Below are positions 1 to 8,382 of a DNA stretch of 35,103 nucleotides, in pieces (positions within the stretch are counted from its first letter, which is position 1; each line of letters begins with the position of its first letter). The notes under the pieces were generated by a model that saw only the letters and a program-made list of their open reading frames with translations, did not search any database and was not told the origin of the DNA. Location: NCBI GenBank assembly GCA_040752675.1, contig JBFMGF010000046.1:1-35103 (forward strand). The letters are read 5' to 3'. The stretch comes from Acidobacteriota bacterium. Its GTDB lineage: Bacteria; Acidobacteriota; Polarisedimenticolia; JBFMGF01. A program made the position numbers and the translations under genes.

Positions 1-339
1 GATGAAGAGCACGAGCACCCTGCATCCATACTGGATTTTCAAAATATGGCATCCCTTTTTCAAAAAGCCCTCTCCAGAAAGCTGTTGAGATTCATTAATT
101 GCATTTATAGCCATGACATTATTATTATATACGCCTTATTTTAATGTTAACCAATATCTGTTGAACATTATGTCCTGAGAAAGGGACAAAATGATAGGGT
201 GGATAGACGGAAAGCCAGGATAATAGCGAGAGATTGCATACAAGTATTTATTTATCAATAAGATAATAACCTGAGAAGGATGGCACGTTATCTGCTTTAT
301 CAACAGGCACTTTTGAAGGCTTTCAGCCGGGAGGTTGAC
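1..339. other. Left-edge region, no supported gene
   Basis: This AT-rich stretch precedes the FecR-domain gene and presumably carries its promoter, but no convincing -35/-10 pair could be picked. On the minus strand a frame is open from an ATG at 115 through the window edge, which might be the start of a neighbouring gene. It has no Shine-Dalgarno sequence and no recognisable product, so I do not call it. A weak hairpin (TGTCC at 171-175, GGACA at 184-188) lies in the leader. Nothing else is visible. Confidence 0.4.
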
Positions 340-2418
340 ATGGTAAGCGCAACGCCGAAAATAACGATAAAAAAAATGATGCTGGCCATATTGATCCCCG
401 CCAGCATCGTTTTTGTTTCCGGAACTCTCCTTGCCGAGGATGAAGAGGTCGCAAATTATGGGAGAGTACGATACTTAGAAAACGGGATCACTCTGACAAG
501 AGCCGATGAGAAAATCTCCGAAGAGGGAACAGTTAACTCTCCGATCTTTCCCGACGACTTGGTCGTGACCGGAAGGGATCAGAGGGCAGAACTTCAGCTC
601 GCCGATTCCTCCTTCGTCAGACTGGACGGCATGACCCGCCTTGAATTTCAATCCCTTGCAGACATGCACAATCAGTATGAGCAGAGCAACATCCTGAAAC
701 TTTATGATGGTAGCATTTACGTGGAAGCGAAAAACATGGATGACAAGAACAAGAACTTCCAGATAGATACGCCATTTGCTTCCATCTACATCCTTACAAA
801 CGGAACGTTCCGCATCAATGTGGATAGCGAAAGGAAGGTCGAGGTCTTTTCATATAGAGGCGTAGCCGAGGTGGTTGGAGAAAACGATTCGGTTCTTCTC
901 CGCAGCGGAAAGATGACCTTCATCACCTTCAAATCCGACCCTGCCGATCCGAGAGCGTTCAACTCTTTCTACGGGGATTCCTTTGACAGATGGAACGACG
1001 AAAGGGATGATTTCTACGCAAGCACTAGTAGAGTCGAGGAATACTACGAGAACACCCCTTACGAAGTGAGAAGATACTATTCTGAACTTTCCTACTATGG
1101 CAACTGGGTCTACCTTCCCGCGTATGGCTATTGTTGGTATCCCTACAATGTCTATGCGGGGTGGAGACCTTACTACGACGGTTACTGGTACTGGGGACCC
1201 CGTGGTTACATATGGGTTTCGTACGAACCCTGGGGCTGGGCACCGTATCACTATGGTAGATGGACATGGGTAAGCGGCTATGGATGGATCTGGATCCCGG
1301 GCAGAGTATGGAGTGGGGCATGGGTTTACTGGTCTTACGGCTCGACATATCTTGGATGGTGTCCGCTCGATTTCTGGGACAGACCCGCTTTCATCAGCTT
1401 CAATCTCTACCTCGACTTCTATGATTTCAGGACATGGAACTTCATTATGTACAAGGATGTCGTCGTTAGAAACGTAAGGCATGCCGTTGTGAGAGGGGGA
1501 ATCGTCGAAAGGGATCTGAAAGCATCAGTCGTAACAAGCAATGCACCGAGAGTAAGGCCAACTGAACTAAGCCGAGACCCCGAAGCGCGGAAAGCCGTCT
1601 TCAGGGATGCGAACGAACACAAGAACATAAGAGAAGTCATGAAGAATAGAGAAAGAGTTCCAGCTTCACTCGCCAATTTCAAAGATAAGGAGAATAAGAG
1701 GATTGAACAGATCCGATCGAAGGCCGTGCTCCACCCTATGAAACCGACAACGATAGGCAACATGAAAGAGAGAACCCCTCGGACCGACGCTGGCAAGCCA
1801 ACTATGAGAAAGGTGCCAGATATACCTGACAGAGGAAAACCAGAAACGGAGGATAGGGGGAAATCAGATACAAGAGGACAAGAATCTAACCAGACCAGAA
1901 CTTTCCCCAGAAGTCAGACACAGGATTGGATCAAGGGAAGAACTGACCGGAAAGATCAGGAAACCGATCAACAGAAAGACATGATTCAGAACAGTATCAA
2001 GGATAAAGATACTGGCGATGCCGCGATGAACAGAAACAGGTACAAATACAAGGATGCGAGTCAGGACCGATACAGGACAGCGGACAAAAACAGGTATACG
2101 GATGGAAACATGACCCAGGATCAGGAAGTGAAGAGCTATCCGAGGCGAAGACCGGAAGAGTACTCTCAGCAGAGCAGAGAGCAGCAGAGTTTCCAGAGGA
2201 AACAGATAGAGGAGAGCAATAGATTAAGAAAGATGCTCAAGGATATGAGCCAGGAGCCGAGACCGAAAGAGATCGAGACAAGAGAACCACCGCAGAGAAA
2301 AATGCAGGTCAGGGAGGCTCCTCCAAAAAAGAAAGAAGGTAAACCAGCCTCTACTGGAGATAGCAAAGGTTCATCAGGTCGTTCAGAAAGTTCAGGAAGG
2401 AAATCCAGAGGGAGGTAA
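340..2418 (+). CDS. Secreted FecR-domain protein with Trp/Tyr-rich DUF6600 region
   Basis: A 692-residue exported protein. I chose the ATG at 340 over the in-frame ATG at 280 because a GGGAGG-type ribosome site precedes it and it gives a clean signal peptide: KITIKK, then a hydrophobic core ending near residue 32. Residues about 38-193 resemble a FecR domain (Tyr-Gly-Arg-Val start, then beta-rich sequence on setting a ground state). Residues about 240-355 are extraordinarily rich in Trp, Tyr and Gly, with repeated W-x-W and Y-x-W motifs as in DUF6600 proteins. From about residue 390 to the end the chain is highly charged (Arg, Lys, Glu, Gln) and probably disordered. Function is unknown. In iron-uptake systems FecR relays signals to sigma factors, but no sigma factor or TonB receptor is adjacent, so a structural or surface role is equally possible. 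It is transcribed alone and converges on mpl. Confidence 0.85.
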   Translation: MVSATPKITIKKMMLAILIPASIVFVSGTLLAEDEEVANYGRVRYLENGITLTRADEKISEEGTVNSPIFPDDLVVTGRDQRAELQLADSSFVRLDGMTRLEFQSLADMHNQYEQSNILKLYDGSIYVEAKNMDDKNKNFQIDTPFASIYILTNGTFRINVDSERKVEVFSYRGVAEVVGENDSVLLRSGKMTFITFKSDPADPRAFNSFYGDSFDRWNDERDDFYASTSRVEEYYENTPYEVRRYYSELSYYGNWVYLPAYGYCWYPYNVYAGWRPYYDGYWYWGPRGYIWVSYEPWGWAPYHYGRWTWVSGYGWIWIPGRVWSGAWVYWSYGSTYLGWCPLDFWDRPAFISFNLYLDFYDFRTWNFIMYKDVVVRNVRHAVVRGGIVERDLKASVVTSNAPRVRPTELSRDPEARKAVFRDANEHKNIREVMKNRERVPASLANFKDKENKRIEQIRSKAVLHPMKPTTIGNMKERTPRTDAGKPTMRKVPDIPDRGKPETEDRGKSDTRGQESNQTRTFPRSQTQDWIKGRTDRKDQETDQQKDMIQNSIKDKDTGDAAMNRNRYKYKDASQDRYRTADKNRYTDGNMTQDQEVKSYPRRRPEEYSQQSREQQSFQRKQIEESNRLRKMLKDMSQEPRPKEIETREPPQRKMQVREAPPKKKEGKPASTGDSKGSSGRSESSGRKSRGR

Positions 2419-2429
2419 CTGAAGGGTCA

Positions 2430-3872
2430 TCACGTTCTCGATAACTTATCGAGGAGCTTGCCATAAAGATTGTCAAAGCTTCCATTTGACATGATAATAA
2501 CAACATCCCTCTCATCAAGCTCCTCGATAAGTTTTTTTATTATTCCATCCACACCCTCCTTCATGGTACAGGCGCTCTTCCCATTGCGCCGGAGTTCCTT
2601 AATAACATTATCGACATTCAGACGTTCTGAAGCGGGAAGCTGCTCTGCTCCATAGACCGGAGCGATGATGATTTCATCAGCCATCAGGAAGGATGCGGCA
2701 AGGTCGTTCTCAAAAACGTTCCTTCTCAGGGACCATGATCTTGGCTCGAAGACAGCCCAGATCCTTGAGCAAGAGTATCTCTCCCGCGCTGCCTGCAGGG
2801 TCTCCCTGATGGCGGTGGGATGATGTGCAAAATCATCAATTACGGTGATATCGCGATATGTGCCGATGACCTCAAAGCGGCGTTTTGTCCCTTCGAAAGA
2901 TTCCAGAGCTTCTGAGACGGTATCGAGGTCGATGGAATTACCAAGAGAAGCCGCTATGGCGGCGGTTGCATTCAGGACATTGAACCTTCCTGGAATGTTT
3001 ATCCGAAATCTCTTGAGGAACCTGCTTTCCCTGTAAAGATCAAACTCAGTCCACTGAGAACCTCTCTCCGAAGCGTTCTTCCTATCCTTGGAGGAGGTCG
3101 TCTCCATCGAGGATATCCTCCAGAAGGGATCAGGACCGAAACCGAATGACTCGACTCGTGAGAAGCTGTTGTGGACGACTTCCCTGATATTCTTGCTTTC
3201 CCAGCAGCAGACGATCCGACCACTCCGTGGTACGATGTTGACAAGCCTCTTGAACTGCAGGAGGATCTCATCCAGGCTCTTAAAGATATCTGCATGGTCG
3301 TACTCGATGCTTCCGAGCACGAGCGTGTGGGGCATGTAATGCATGAATTTCGGCCCTTTATCGAAAAAGGCGGTTTCATATTCATCACCTTCGACAATGA
3401 AATGGTCGCCACTGCCGAAGTGATAGTTCTTCATGAAATTCTTTGGAATTCCGCCCACCAAGAAACCGGCATCCCGACCAGCGCGATGGAATATCCATGC
3501 CAGGAGAGATGCTGTCGTCGTCTTCCCATGCGTGCCGGCAACAACAACAGAATGTTTCCCCCTGAGGAATCTCTCCTTGATCAATTCAGGCATGGATCGG
3601 TACTCGATCCTGTTGTCCAGTACATATTCCGCCTCTTCGTTTCCCCTTTTGACTATGTTTCCGATCACCGCCATGTCCGGATGGGGCTTCAGATTCTCTG
3701 TGCGAAAGCCGTTTTTCACCTCAACACTCATCTCTTCGAGGATGGTAGACATAGGCGGATAGAGCTTCGCGTCTGATCCAGTCACGCGGACGCCGCTTTC
3801 CTTCAGAAGTCCGGCAAGCGCCGCCATGCCGGTCCCTCCTATTCCAATAAGATGAATATGCTCTTGCTTCAT
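2430..3872 (-). CDS. mpl: UDP-N-acetylmuramate:L-alanyl-gamma-D-glutamyl-meso-diaminopimelate ligase (murein recycling)
   Basis: A 480-residue Mur-ligase family enzyme that joins recovered L-Ala-gamma-D-Glu-mesoDAP tripeptide to UDP-MurNAc in the cytoplasm, returning cell-wall peptide to peptidoglycan synthesis. Visible are the N-terminal Rossmann motif GIGGTG (residues 10-15), the ATP-binding GTHGKTTT (about 113-120), and the EGDEYETAFFDK block with the following H/D residues. That block is typical of Mpl and differs from MurC. The C-terminal domain contains DDFAHHPTAI, as expected for Mur ligases, and the length is close to that of known Mpl. It is the last gene of a minus-strand cluster, 40 bp after the AsmA-like gene. 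Mpl implies that the organism recycles its murein. Confidence 0.93.
   Translation of the reverse strand: MKQEHIHLIGIGGTGMAALAGLLKESGVRVTGSDAKLYPPMSTILEEMSVEVKNGFRTENLKPHPDMAVIGNIVKRGNEEAEYVLDNRIEYRSMPELIKERFLRGKHSVVVAGTHGKTTTASLLAWIFHRAGRDAGFLVGGIPKNFMKNYHFGSGDHFIVEGDEYETAFFDKGPKFMHYMPHTLVLGSIEYDHADIFKSLDEILLQFKRLVNIVPRSGRIVCCWESKNIREVVHNSFSRVESFGFGPDPFWRISSMETTSSKDRKNASERGSQWTEFDLYRESRFLKRFRINIPGRFNVLNATAAIAASLGNSIDLDTVSEALESFEGTKRRFEVIGTYRDITVIDDFAHHPTAIRETLQAARERYSCSRIWAVFEPRSWSLRRNVFENDLAASFLMADEIIIAPVYGAEQLPASERLNVDNVIKELRRNGKSACTMKEGVDGIIKKLIEELDERDVVIIMSNGSFDNLYGKLLDKLSRT
2443..2540 (+). terminator. Long-stem terminator-like inverted repeat inside the 3' end of mpl
   Basis: A perfect 18-bp inverted repeat: left arm AACTTATCGAGGAGCTTG at 2443-2460, right arm its exact reverse complement at 2516-2533, followed by a T run on the plus strand (2532-2538). 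It starts 25 bp after the stop of the FecR-domain gene, so it could end that transcript, although the 55-nt loop is long for an intrinsic terminator. Both arms are coding sequence of the convergent mpl gene (KLIEEL and KLLDKL on that strand). A second hairpin, CTCGATA-ACT-TATCGAG at 2437-2453, overlaps the left arm and would compete with it. Terminator function is inferred. Confidence 0.4.
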
Positions 3873-3912
3873 CTCTTATCTTGGTATGCTTTTAGCTGGA
3901 GAATCTATCAGA

Positions 3913-6021
3913 TTATCTTTTTCTGAAGAACTCTTTGATGCTTTTCATGAGCTCTTCCTTCGTCGATTCTTTAAGCACCTTGTTCATATCGAGGACGACT
4001 TCAGGCTTCATGATGGTTCCCTTGATCTTGAGAGGGAAGGACAACCGTCCGTCCCGACCCATTCTGAACTTCAGCATAGGCGTCGAAGCAATCATGTCTC
4101 TGCTGACCTGGGGAGAGAATCTGGCTTCCAGGTTGAAATCGACCGAGGAATCGAACTTGAGGACTCCTTCCCCATCGAGGTCGATATCCTGAGAGTGAAA
4201 CTTCAAATTGTCCGTCCTGGCTTCCCCTCCGGAGACATTGAAGTCTCCCTCCAGCAGCTCGAACCCCGTCTCGTTCTCTCCGATTCCCCTTCCACCTGCC
4301 ATCCTGATGATAGCGGCAACCTGTTTCAATATGCTGAACGTTGTTATCCTCCCATTCATTATCTTCAGTTCCAGAGAACCTGACAGATCGCTGGTCCATC
4401 TGTCCATGGAGAAGTCCCCTATCTTAAAGTCAGCCCTTCCCTGAAGATCTCCAAAAAGGATGTCCTTGTTCGATGGAAAGAGCGCTGTAACTAGAGCATT
4501 CGCGTCGATGCTAGAGACGCTGGCATCAAGTGAATAGTCCCTGGAGCTTCGCGCCGGCGCGCGCAACGAACCCCGGAGCATTCCGTCGAATAGGCCGAAC
4601 CGGAACGACGCGGACAGCACCTTGCTGTCCTGAATGAAGATCTCTCCTTCCATTCTCTCCTTCTGGTATTCCCATTTCATTCCGGATATCTTCACGCCTT
4701 CATCGGAAATCTTGATCCTGCACTCAAGATCTTCGACCGGCGCTGAAAGAGCGGAATTTATCAACTGGAAGTCTTCAAGGTATGCATCCCCCGAGAATTC
4801 CTCAGTCGTGAAATCTTGCAGAGATACCTTCCCCATCAATGTGGCATCAAGTCTTCCTCCCCTAAGACCCTCAGGTGACTGGAAACCTATCACCGGAGAG
4901 ATATCCTTGATCTCACTGTATAGAAGATCTTCCCCTTTAACTCTGAACTTCAAAACTGGCTTCTCCTTCTTGAGATCGACTTCCCCATCCATGAAGATCT
5001 CTGAATCACCTATTGTGAGCTTCACGTTCTCTATCATGAGGTAAGCCGGCTGGAGGAGCATTGAATATGAGATGTCACCATCGAGATCTTTCTTCTCTCC
5101 CTCTGCTGCTGCAAATGACTTCTTGAGGATAAGATCAGTGAAGTTCCCCTTCCCGGCGAACTCAATTTCTTTCCCGATGCTTCCCCGGATGCTTGATTCA
5201 AGATCCAGGCTTCCCCCTTCGAGGGAGAGACCAAAAAGAACAAGTGCCGCATCGGATAGAAAGGAAGCATCGGAGATGATAAGCGAAGATTCAAGTTCAA
5301 GCGGGATCCTATTCATCGGATCGATCTTTCCCATGGTTCCACTGATCTTTATCTTTCCATCCTTCTCGCTGAAGAGGGCGCTCGCTGAAATGGAAGTATG
5401 AGGACCGCGTCCAATCCCTTTCATTATTATGGAGACATTTTCGATAGGCAGACGAATCCTCTTTCCAGAAGAGAAAGTTTCTTCCAGATCAATCCTGCCG
5501 TTCCGCACCGCTATCTCATTCAGATGCGAGATATCAAAGACAAATCCCCGACTTCCTTCGGCTCCCCTTCCTTTTCCCCCTTTCTGAGTGAGAGCTTCTC
5601 CCGCTTTTCCCTGCAGCGTCTTGCTATCAGACAAGAAAATCATCGGGAGAGACATGAGATTCTTCACGGAACGGATTTCAGGGGAATAAATCCTGACCGA
5701 GTTTATAACGACCCTTCTTCTCAAAAGGGGAAGGAGCTGCAACCTTGAATAGATCTTTCCGATCCTGATGATTTCCTGTCCACCCTCTTCGGGCTTATCG
5801 CATACGATGACATCATTCGCATAAATCTTCAGGCCCGGGAAGATGATCAAACCCGCCTTTCCTATCTGGATGCCTTTTCCCGTGGATGATTCCATCAATC
5901 CGGTTAGATCATCAACATATTTTTCGAGATTGATTGCACGAGGGAGAAACCATACGGCTGTAAGTAACAGAAAGATCACCAGGAAGATCAGAAAGGCAAT
6001 TACTTTCAGATAGGCTTTCAT
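3913..6021 (-). CDS. AsmA-like inner-membrane-anchored protein
   Basis: A 702-residue protein with one N-terminal membrane anchor (about residues 6-26) and a large beta-rich periplasmic part. Its organisation is that of AsmA-family proteins: an N-terminal segment in which ISKSG-type positions pass from the anchor into repeated beta strands, and a C-terminal AsmA_2-like block. In that block a 'gGEARTDNLKFHSQDIDLDG' type region is followed by phospholipid-channel-like strands and a terminal helix. AsmA-family proteins are involved in outer-membrane biogenesis and lipid transport. The start at 6021 is preceded by AGGTGAGA. The gene lies 19 bp downstream of the unknown lipoprotein gene and is probably co-transcribed with it. 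The exact substrate is unknown. Confidence 0.78.
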   Translation of the reverse strand: MKAYLKVIAFLIFLVIFLLLTAVWFLPRAINLEKYVDDLTGLMESSTGKGIQIGKAGLIIFPGLKIYANDVIVCDKPEEGGQEIIRIGKIYSRLQLLPLLRRRVVINSVRIYSPEIRSVKNLMSLPMIFLSDSKTLQGKAGEALTQKGGKGRGAEGSRGFVFDISHLNEIAVRNGRIDLEETFSSGKRIRLPIENVSIIMKGIGRGPHTSISASALFSEKDGKIKISGTMGKIDPMNRIPLELESSLIISDASFLSDAALVLFGLSLEGGSLDLESSIRGSIGKEIEFAGKGNFTDLILKKSFAAAEGEKKDLDGDISYSMLLQPAYLMIENVKLTIGDSEIFMDGEVDLKKEKPVLKFRVKGEDLLYSEIKDISPVIGFQSPEGLRGGRLDATLMGKVSLQDFTTEEFSGDAYLEDFQLINSALSAPVEDLECRIKISDEGVKISGMKWEYQKERMEGEIFIQDSKVLSASFRFGLFDGMLRGSLRAPARSSRDYSLDASVSSIDANALVTALFPSNKDILFGDLQGRADFKIGDFSMDRWTSDLSGSLELKIMNGRITTFSILKQVAAIIRMAGGRGIGENETGFELLEGDFNVSGGEARTDNLKFHSQDIDLDGEGVLKFDSSVDFNLEARFSPQVSRDMIASTPMLKFRMGRDGRLSFPLKIKGTIMKPEVVLDMNKVLKESTKEELMKSIKEFFRKR

Positions 6022-6040
6022 TCTCTCACCTTTGCCACAA

Positions 6041-6709
6041 TCAGAAGGTCCACGTTACAGTTTCATACGCAACCGTATTAGGAAGAACTTCCACCCCTTT
6101 CAGATACCAGCCTGAAGGGGAAACATTCGAGGCCTTCCTTGATTCGAGCCACCATCGTATCGTGAACTCTTTAACGACTTTCAGCGTCACTCTACCCGCT
6201 GACTGAATGATGAGCCGTTCAATCTTCCCGATCGGATATCCCAGAAGGTAAGCAACGGTCCCCAGAGGAAGAGTGGAGTAGTTAATGTAGGGGTAACCGA
6301 GCTTTATGATCGTATCGACATAAGCCACGCTACCGGGAAGTTTGATGAAATTCTCTACCCTGTAAAATGCTCCCTTCCCAAGAACAGTGGCTTTTACCAG
6401 GACCACTCCATCCGCCTCAAAGTCCAGCCATCCCCGATCTCTTCCCGTCTCATAGTGCAGATACTTTTCTTCCAGCGAGCCTGTAAAACTATCAAAATGC
6501 TCCTTTCGCTCTTCCTCTGTCATGGACACCGATTCATCTCGCTTATCCACGCTTAAGTCATAGAGAGTCCTGAAGTCCTTATTCTGAACGGCATCGATGT
6601 ATGTCTGAATAATTACTGCAGCATTCTTCCTGAATGGATCCATGCATGAGCAGACTACCAGGAGCATAGCGACGAGCAATGCCGATCTTGAAAGCATTTT
6701 CTTCGTCAT
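6041..6709 (-). CDS. Unknown lipoprotein, 222 aa
   Basis: The N-terminus has lysines and arginine, a hydrophobic core and a lipobox-like Val-Cys-Ser-Cys, so lipidation is expected at Cys22 (or Cys20). The mature start (IIQTYIDAVQNKDFRTLYDLS) resembles the first helix of NTF2-like/SnoaL-type lipoproteins, in which a helix is followed by a curved sheet. I do not recognise the family beyond that. Its start codon overlaps the stop of the upstream GspG-like gene by the ATGA pattern (6706-6709), which indicates translational coupling. It is followed 19 bp later by the AsmA-like gene, so an envelope role is likely. Confidence 0.7.
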   Translation of the reverse strand: MTKKMLSRSALLVAMLLVVCSCMDPFRKNAAVIIQTYIDAVQNKDFRTLYDLSVDKRDESVSMTEEERKEHFDSFTGSLEEKYLHYETGRDRGWLDFEADGVVLVKATVLGKGAFYRVENFIKLPGSVAYVDTIIKLGYPYINYSTLPLGTVAYLLGYPIGKIERLIIQSAGRVTLKVVKEFTIRWWLESRKASNVSPSGWYLKGVEVLPNTVAYETVTWTF

Positions 6710-7113
6710 CGATATACCCCGTCGACCATTACGATGTCATCCTCCGTATCTAGCATCCCGTCATCGCCTGCCGAGAAGAGCTTGAAGCTCCTCCCGTCCG
6801 ACGAGTAATTGAGCTCGTTCCCCCAGGCATCCAGCCTGTCGATCTGTTGCACATAACCGGGAACAAGGAGGAGCTCGATGGAATCAAGACCTTCACCTTC
6901 CGGATAGCGTCCGGTATCGGCCATATACCTGCCGAGAAAGAAGGAGATCATGTCCATCGTGTTTTTTGTGCTCATGACTTTTCCTTTGCCCAGGGTCTTG
7001 ACGAGTATCTGAGCATACTTTTCCTCTTCTTTATGGCAGGAAGAGATAAGGAACAACAGGAGAAGGAAAAGAAGAATCGGAGAAAGCTTTTTAAAGAGGT
7101 TCCTCCTGAACAT
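6706..7113 (-). CDS. GspG-like C-terminal domain on a lipoprotein signal
   Basis: The frame is open from an ATG at 7263, but I prefer the ATG at 7113. It has a GGTGG ribosome site at the right distance and yields RRNLFKK, a hydrophobic stretch and the lipobox Ile-Ser-Ser-Cys, so Cys22 would be lipidated (135 aa). The C-terminal half matches the major pseudopilin (GspG) globular end: Asp-Ala-Trp-Gly-Asn, an S-D-G turn, then SAGDDGMLDTEDDIV, the calcium-site loop. The prepilin peptidase motif and the long hydrophobic pilin helix are absent. It is therefore not a normal pseudopilin. The 50 extra codons upstream look coding-like, so a longer protein with an internal membrane segment remains possible. 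It is the first gene of the cluster running to mpl. Confidence 0.65.
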   Translation of the reverse strand: MFRRNLFKKLSPILLFLLLLFLISSCHKEEEKYAQILVKTLGKGKVMSTKNTMDMISFFLGRYMADTGRYPEGEGLDSIELLLVPGYVQQIDRLDAWGNELNYSSDGRSFKLFSAGDDGMLDTEDDIVMVDGVYR

Positions 7114-7353
7114 TCTGAATTCCACCAGTTTGATTATTATATCATCAGGCTTCTTCTTCCACGCGAGAAAATCTGGCTTATCGTAACGCCTCGGTTGTTG
7201 AAGAAGCTTCATTGGCTTTTTGATTTCTTCAGCATCTAAGATTGAGCCATTACCACTTATCATCCCGATAAATGCAGCCTCTCCATTGGAAAATGAGATG
7301 AAATCTTTGTATCTATAGAATGCTTTAAATTAAGATATAATATCCAATGAAAA

Positions 7354-8148
7354 ATGAAGCATCGTTCAATGTTATCGCAAATCTATCATAAGAGTTTCTG
7401 GAAGGCGGTGAGATCTATGATCTTGATGACCCTTCTGGCATTCCTTTTCTCGGCATCCGGAGGGTGCTCCTCAGAGAATTCGATTGGAAATCCTCGCTCC
7501 AACGGCGATGAAAGAGAATACGAGATGAAGAGAAAGAAGATGGTGGAAAACCAGATCAGGGCAAGAGGAGTCAAGGATCCCCGTGTTCTTTCGGCCATGA
7601 TGAAAGTCAAGCGGCATCTTTTCGTTCCGGATGCCTATCTTCCCTTTTCCTACGACGATGGCCCTCTTCCCATCGGAGAGGGGCAGACGATCTCTCAACC
7701 CTACATCGTCGCCCTCATGACAGAGCTGATTGAACCGAAGCCCGATTCAAGAGTCCTTGAGATCGGCACCGGCTCGGGTTATCAGGCGGCCATTCTCGCC
7801 GAGATCTGCAAGGAAGTCTACACCATCGAAATCATCGAAAAGCTCGGGGATCAGGCTGAAGAGCGGCTGAAGAAACTCGGATATGACAACATCCTCGTCA
7901 AGATCGGCGACGGGTATCAGGGATGGAAAGAGTATGCACCCTTCGATGGAATCATCGTAACGGCTGCCCCCGAACACATCCCTCAACCGCTTGTGGACCA
8001 GTTGAAGATCGGTGGAAGGCTCGTCATCCCCGTCGGCGAGTTTTACCAGGAACTGCTCCTCGTCACCAAGACTGAGAAGGGAATCATCAAAGAGAATATC
8101 ACTGGTGTCCGTTTCGTTCCCATGACCGGCGAAGCCGAACAACACTGA
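7354..8148 (+). CDS. pcm: Protein-L-isoaspartate O-methyltransferase, predicted exported lipoprotein
   Basis: A 264-residue protein. From about residue 55 it is a standard PIMT, which uses S-adenosylmethionine to methylate isoaspartyl residues and start repair of damaged proteins. Visible are [14 protein letters not shown], the substrate motif GQTISQP, the SAM motif [12 protein letters not shown], and the C-terminal GGRLVIPVG. Ahead of it lie KSFWKAVRS, a hydrophobic segment and Ser-Gly-Gly-Cys followed by Ser-Ser, a convincing lipobox, so the enzyme is predicted to be outside the cytoplasm. Start choice is uncertain: ATG 7354 has no ribosome site, and ATG 7417 has GGTGAG but loses the positive residues before the hydrophobic segment. 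It is divergent from the GspG-like gene and ends 2 bp from the convergent 68-aa gene. Confidence 0.9.
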   Translation: MKHRSMLSQIYHKSFWKAVRSMILMTLLAFLFSASGGCSSENSIGNPRSNGDEREYEMKRKKMVENQIRARGVKDPRVLSAMMKVKRHLFVPDAYLPFSYDDGPLPIGEGQTISQPYIVALMTELIEPKPDSRVLEIGTGSGYQAAILAEICKEVYTIEIIEKLGDQAEERLKKLGYDNILVKIGDGYQGWKEYAPFDGIIVTAAPEHIPQPLVDQLKIGGRLVIPVGEFYQELLLVTKTEKGIIKENITGVRFVPMTGEAEQH

Positions 8149-8150
8149 TC

Positions 8151-8357
8151 TTATTCTTTCCAGCCCATGTTGTAGAGCACGTGTTTGAGCCGATTGGCCA
8201 GTGATGCGGCACTCTCAGTATCTATGGTGACGGCAACATAATGTTCACAGCCTTTCTCTGAACATTCGAGAGCGCAGTTCAGTGGATCCTTGCTGCAGAA
8301 GACGATGCGGACCCCGTCAACGTTAGGTGCCGTCTCGACGTTCTTATACTTCTTCAT
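8151..8357 (-). CDS. Small unknown protein, 68 aa, four cysteines
   Basis: I do not recognise this protein. It is supported as a gene by a strong AAGGGAAGGG ribosome site just before its ATG, by a position 25 bp after proS on the same strand, and by a stop codon abutting the convergent pcm. The central part carries four cysteines (VFCSKDPLNCALECSEKGC). This could be a small metal site or redox motif, and it is followed by an amphipathic helix with two histidine positions. There is no signal peptide or membrane segment. It is probably expressed with proS. Confidence 0.6.
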   Translation of the reverse strand: MKKYKNVETAPNVDGVRIVFCSKDPLNCALECSEKGCEHYVAVTIDTESAASLANRLKHVLYNMGWKE

Positions 8358-8382
8358 GCCCTTCCCTTAAGACACCTATGAT

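Noticed and set aside
850-1482. Open frame of 210 codons on the minus strand inside the FecR-domain gene
   Set aside because: Mirror of the Trp/Tyr-rich coding region; repetitive composition and no start signal.
7336-7341. TATAAT just upstream of pcm
   Set aside because: There is no -35 at suitable spacing, and it would leave almost no leader.
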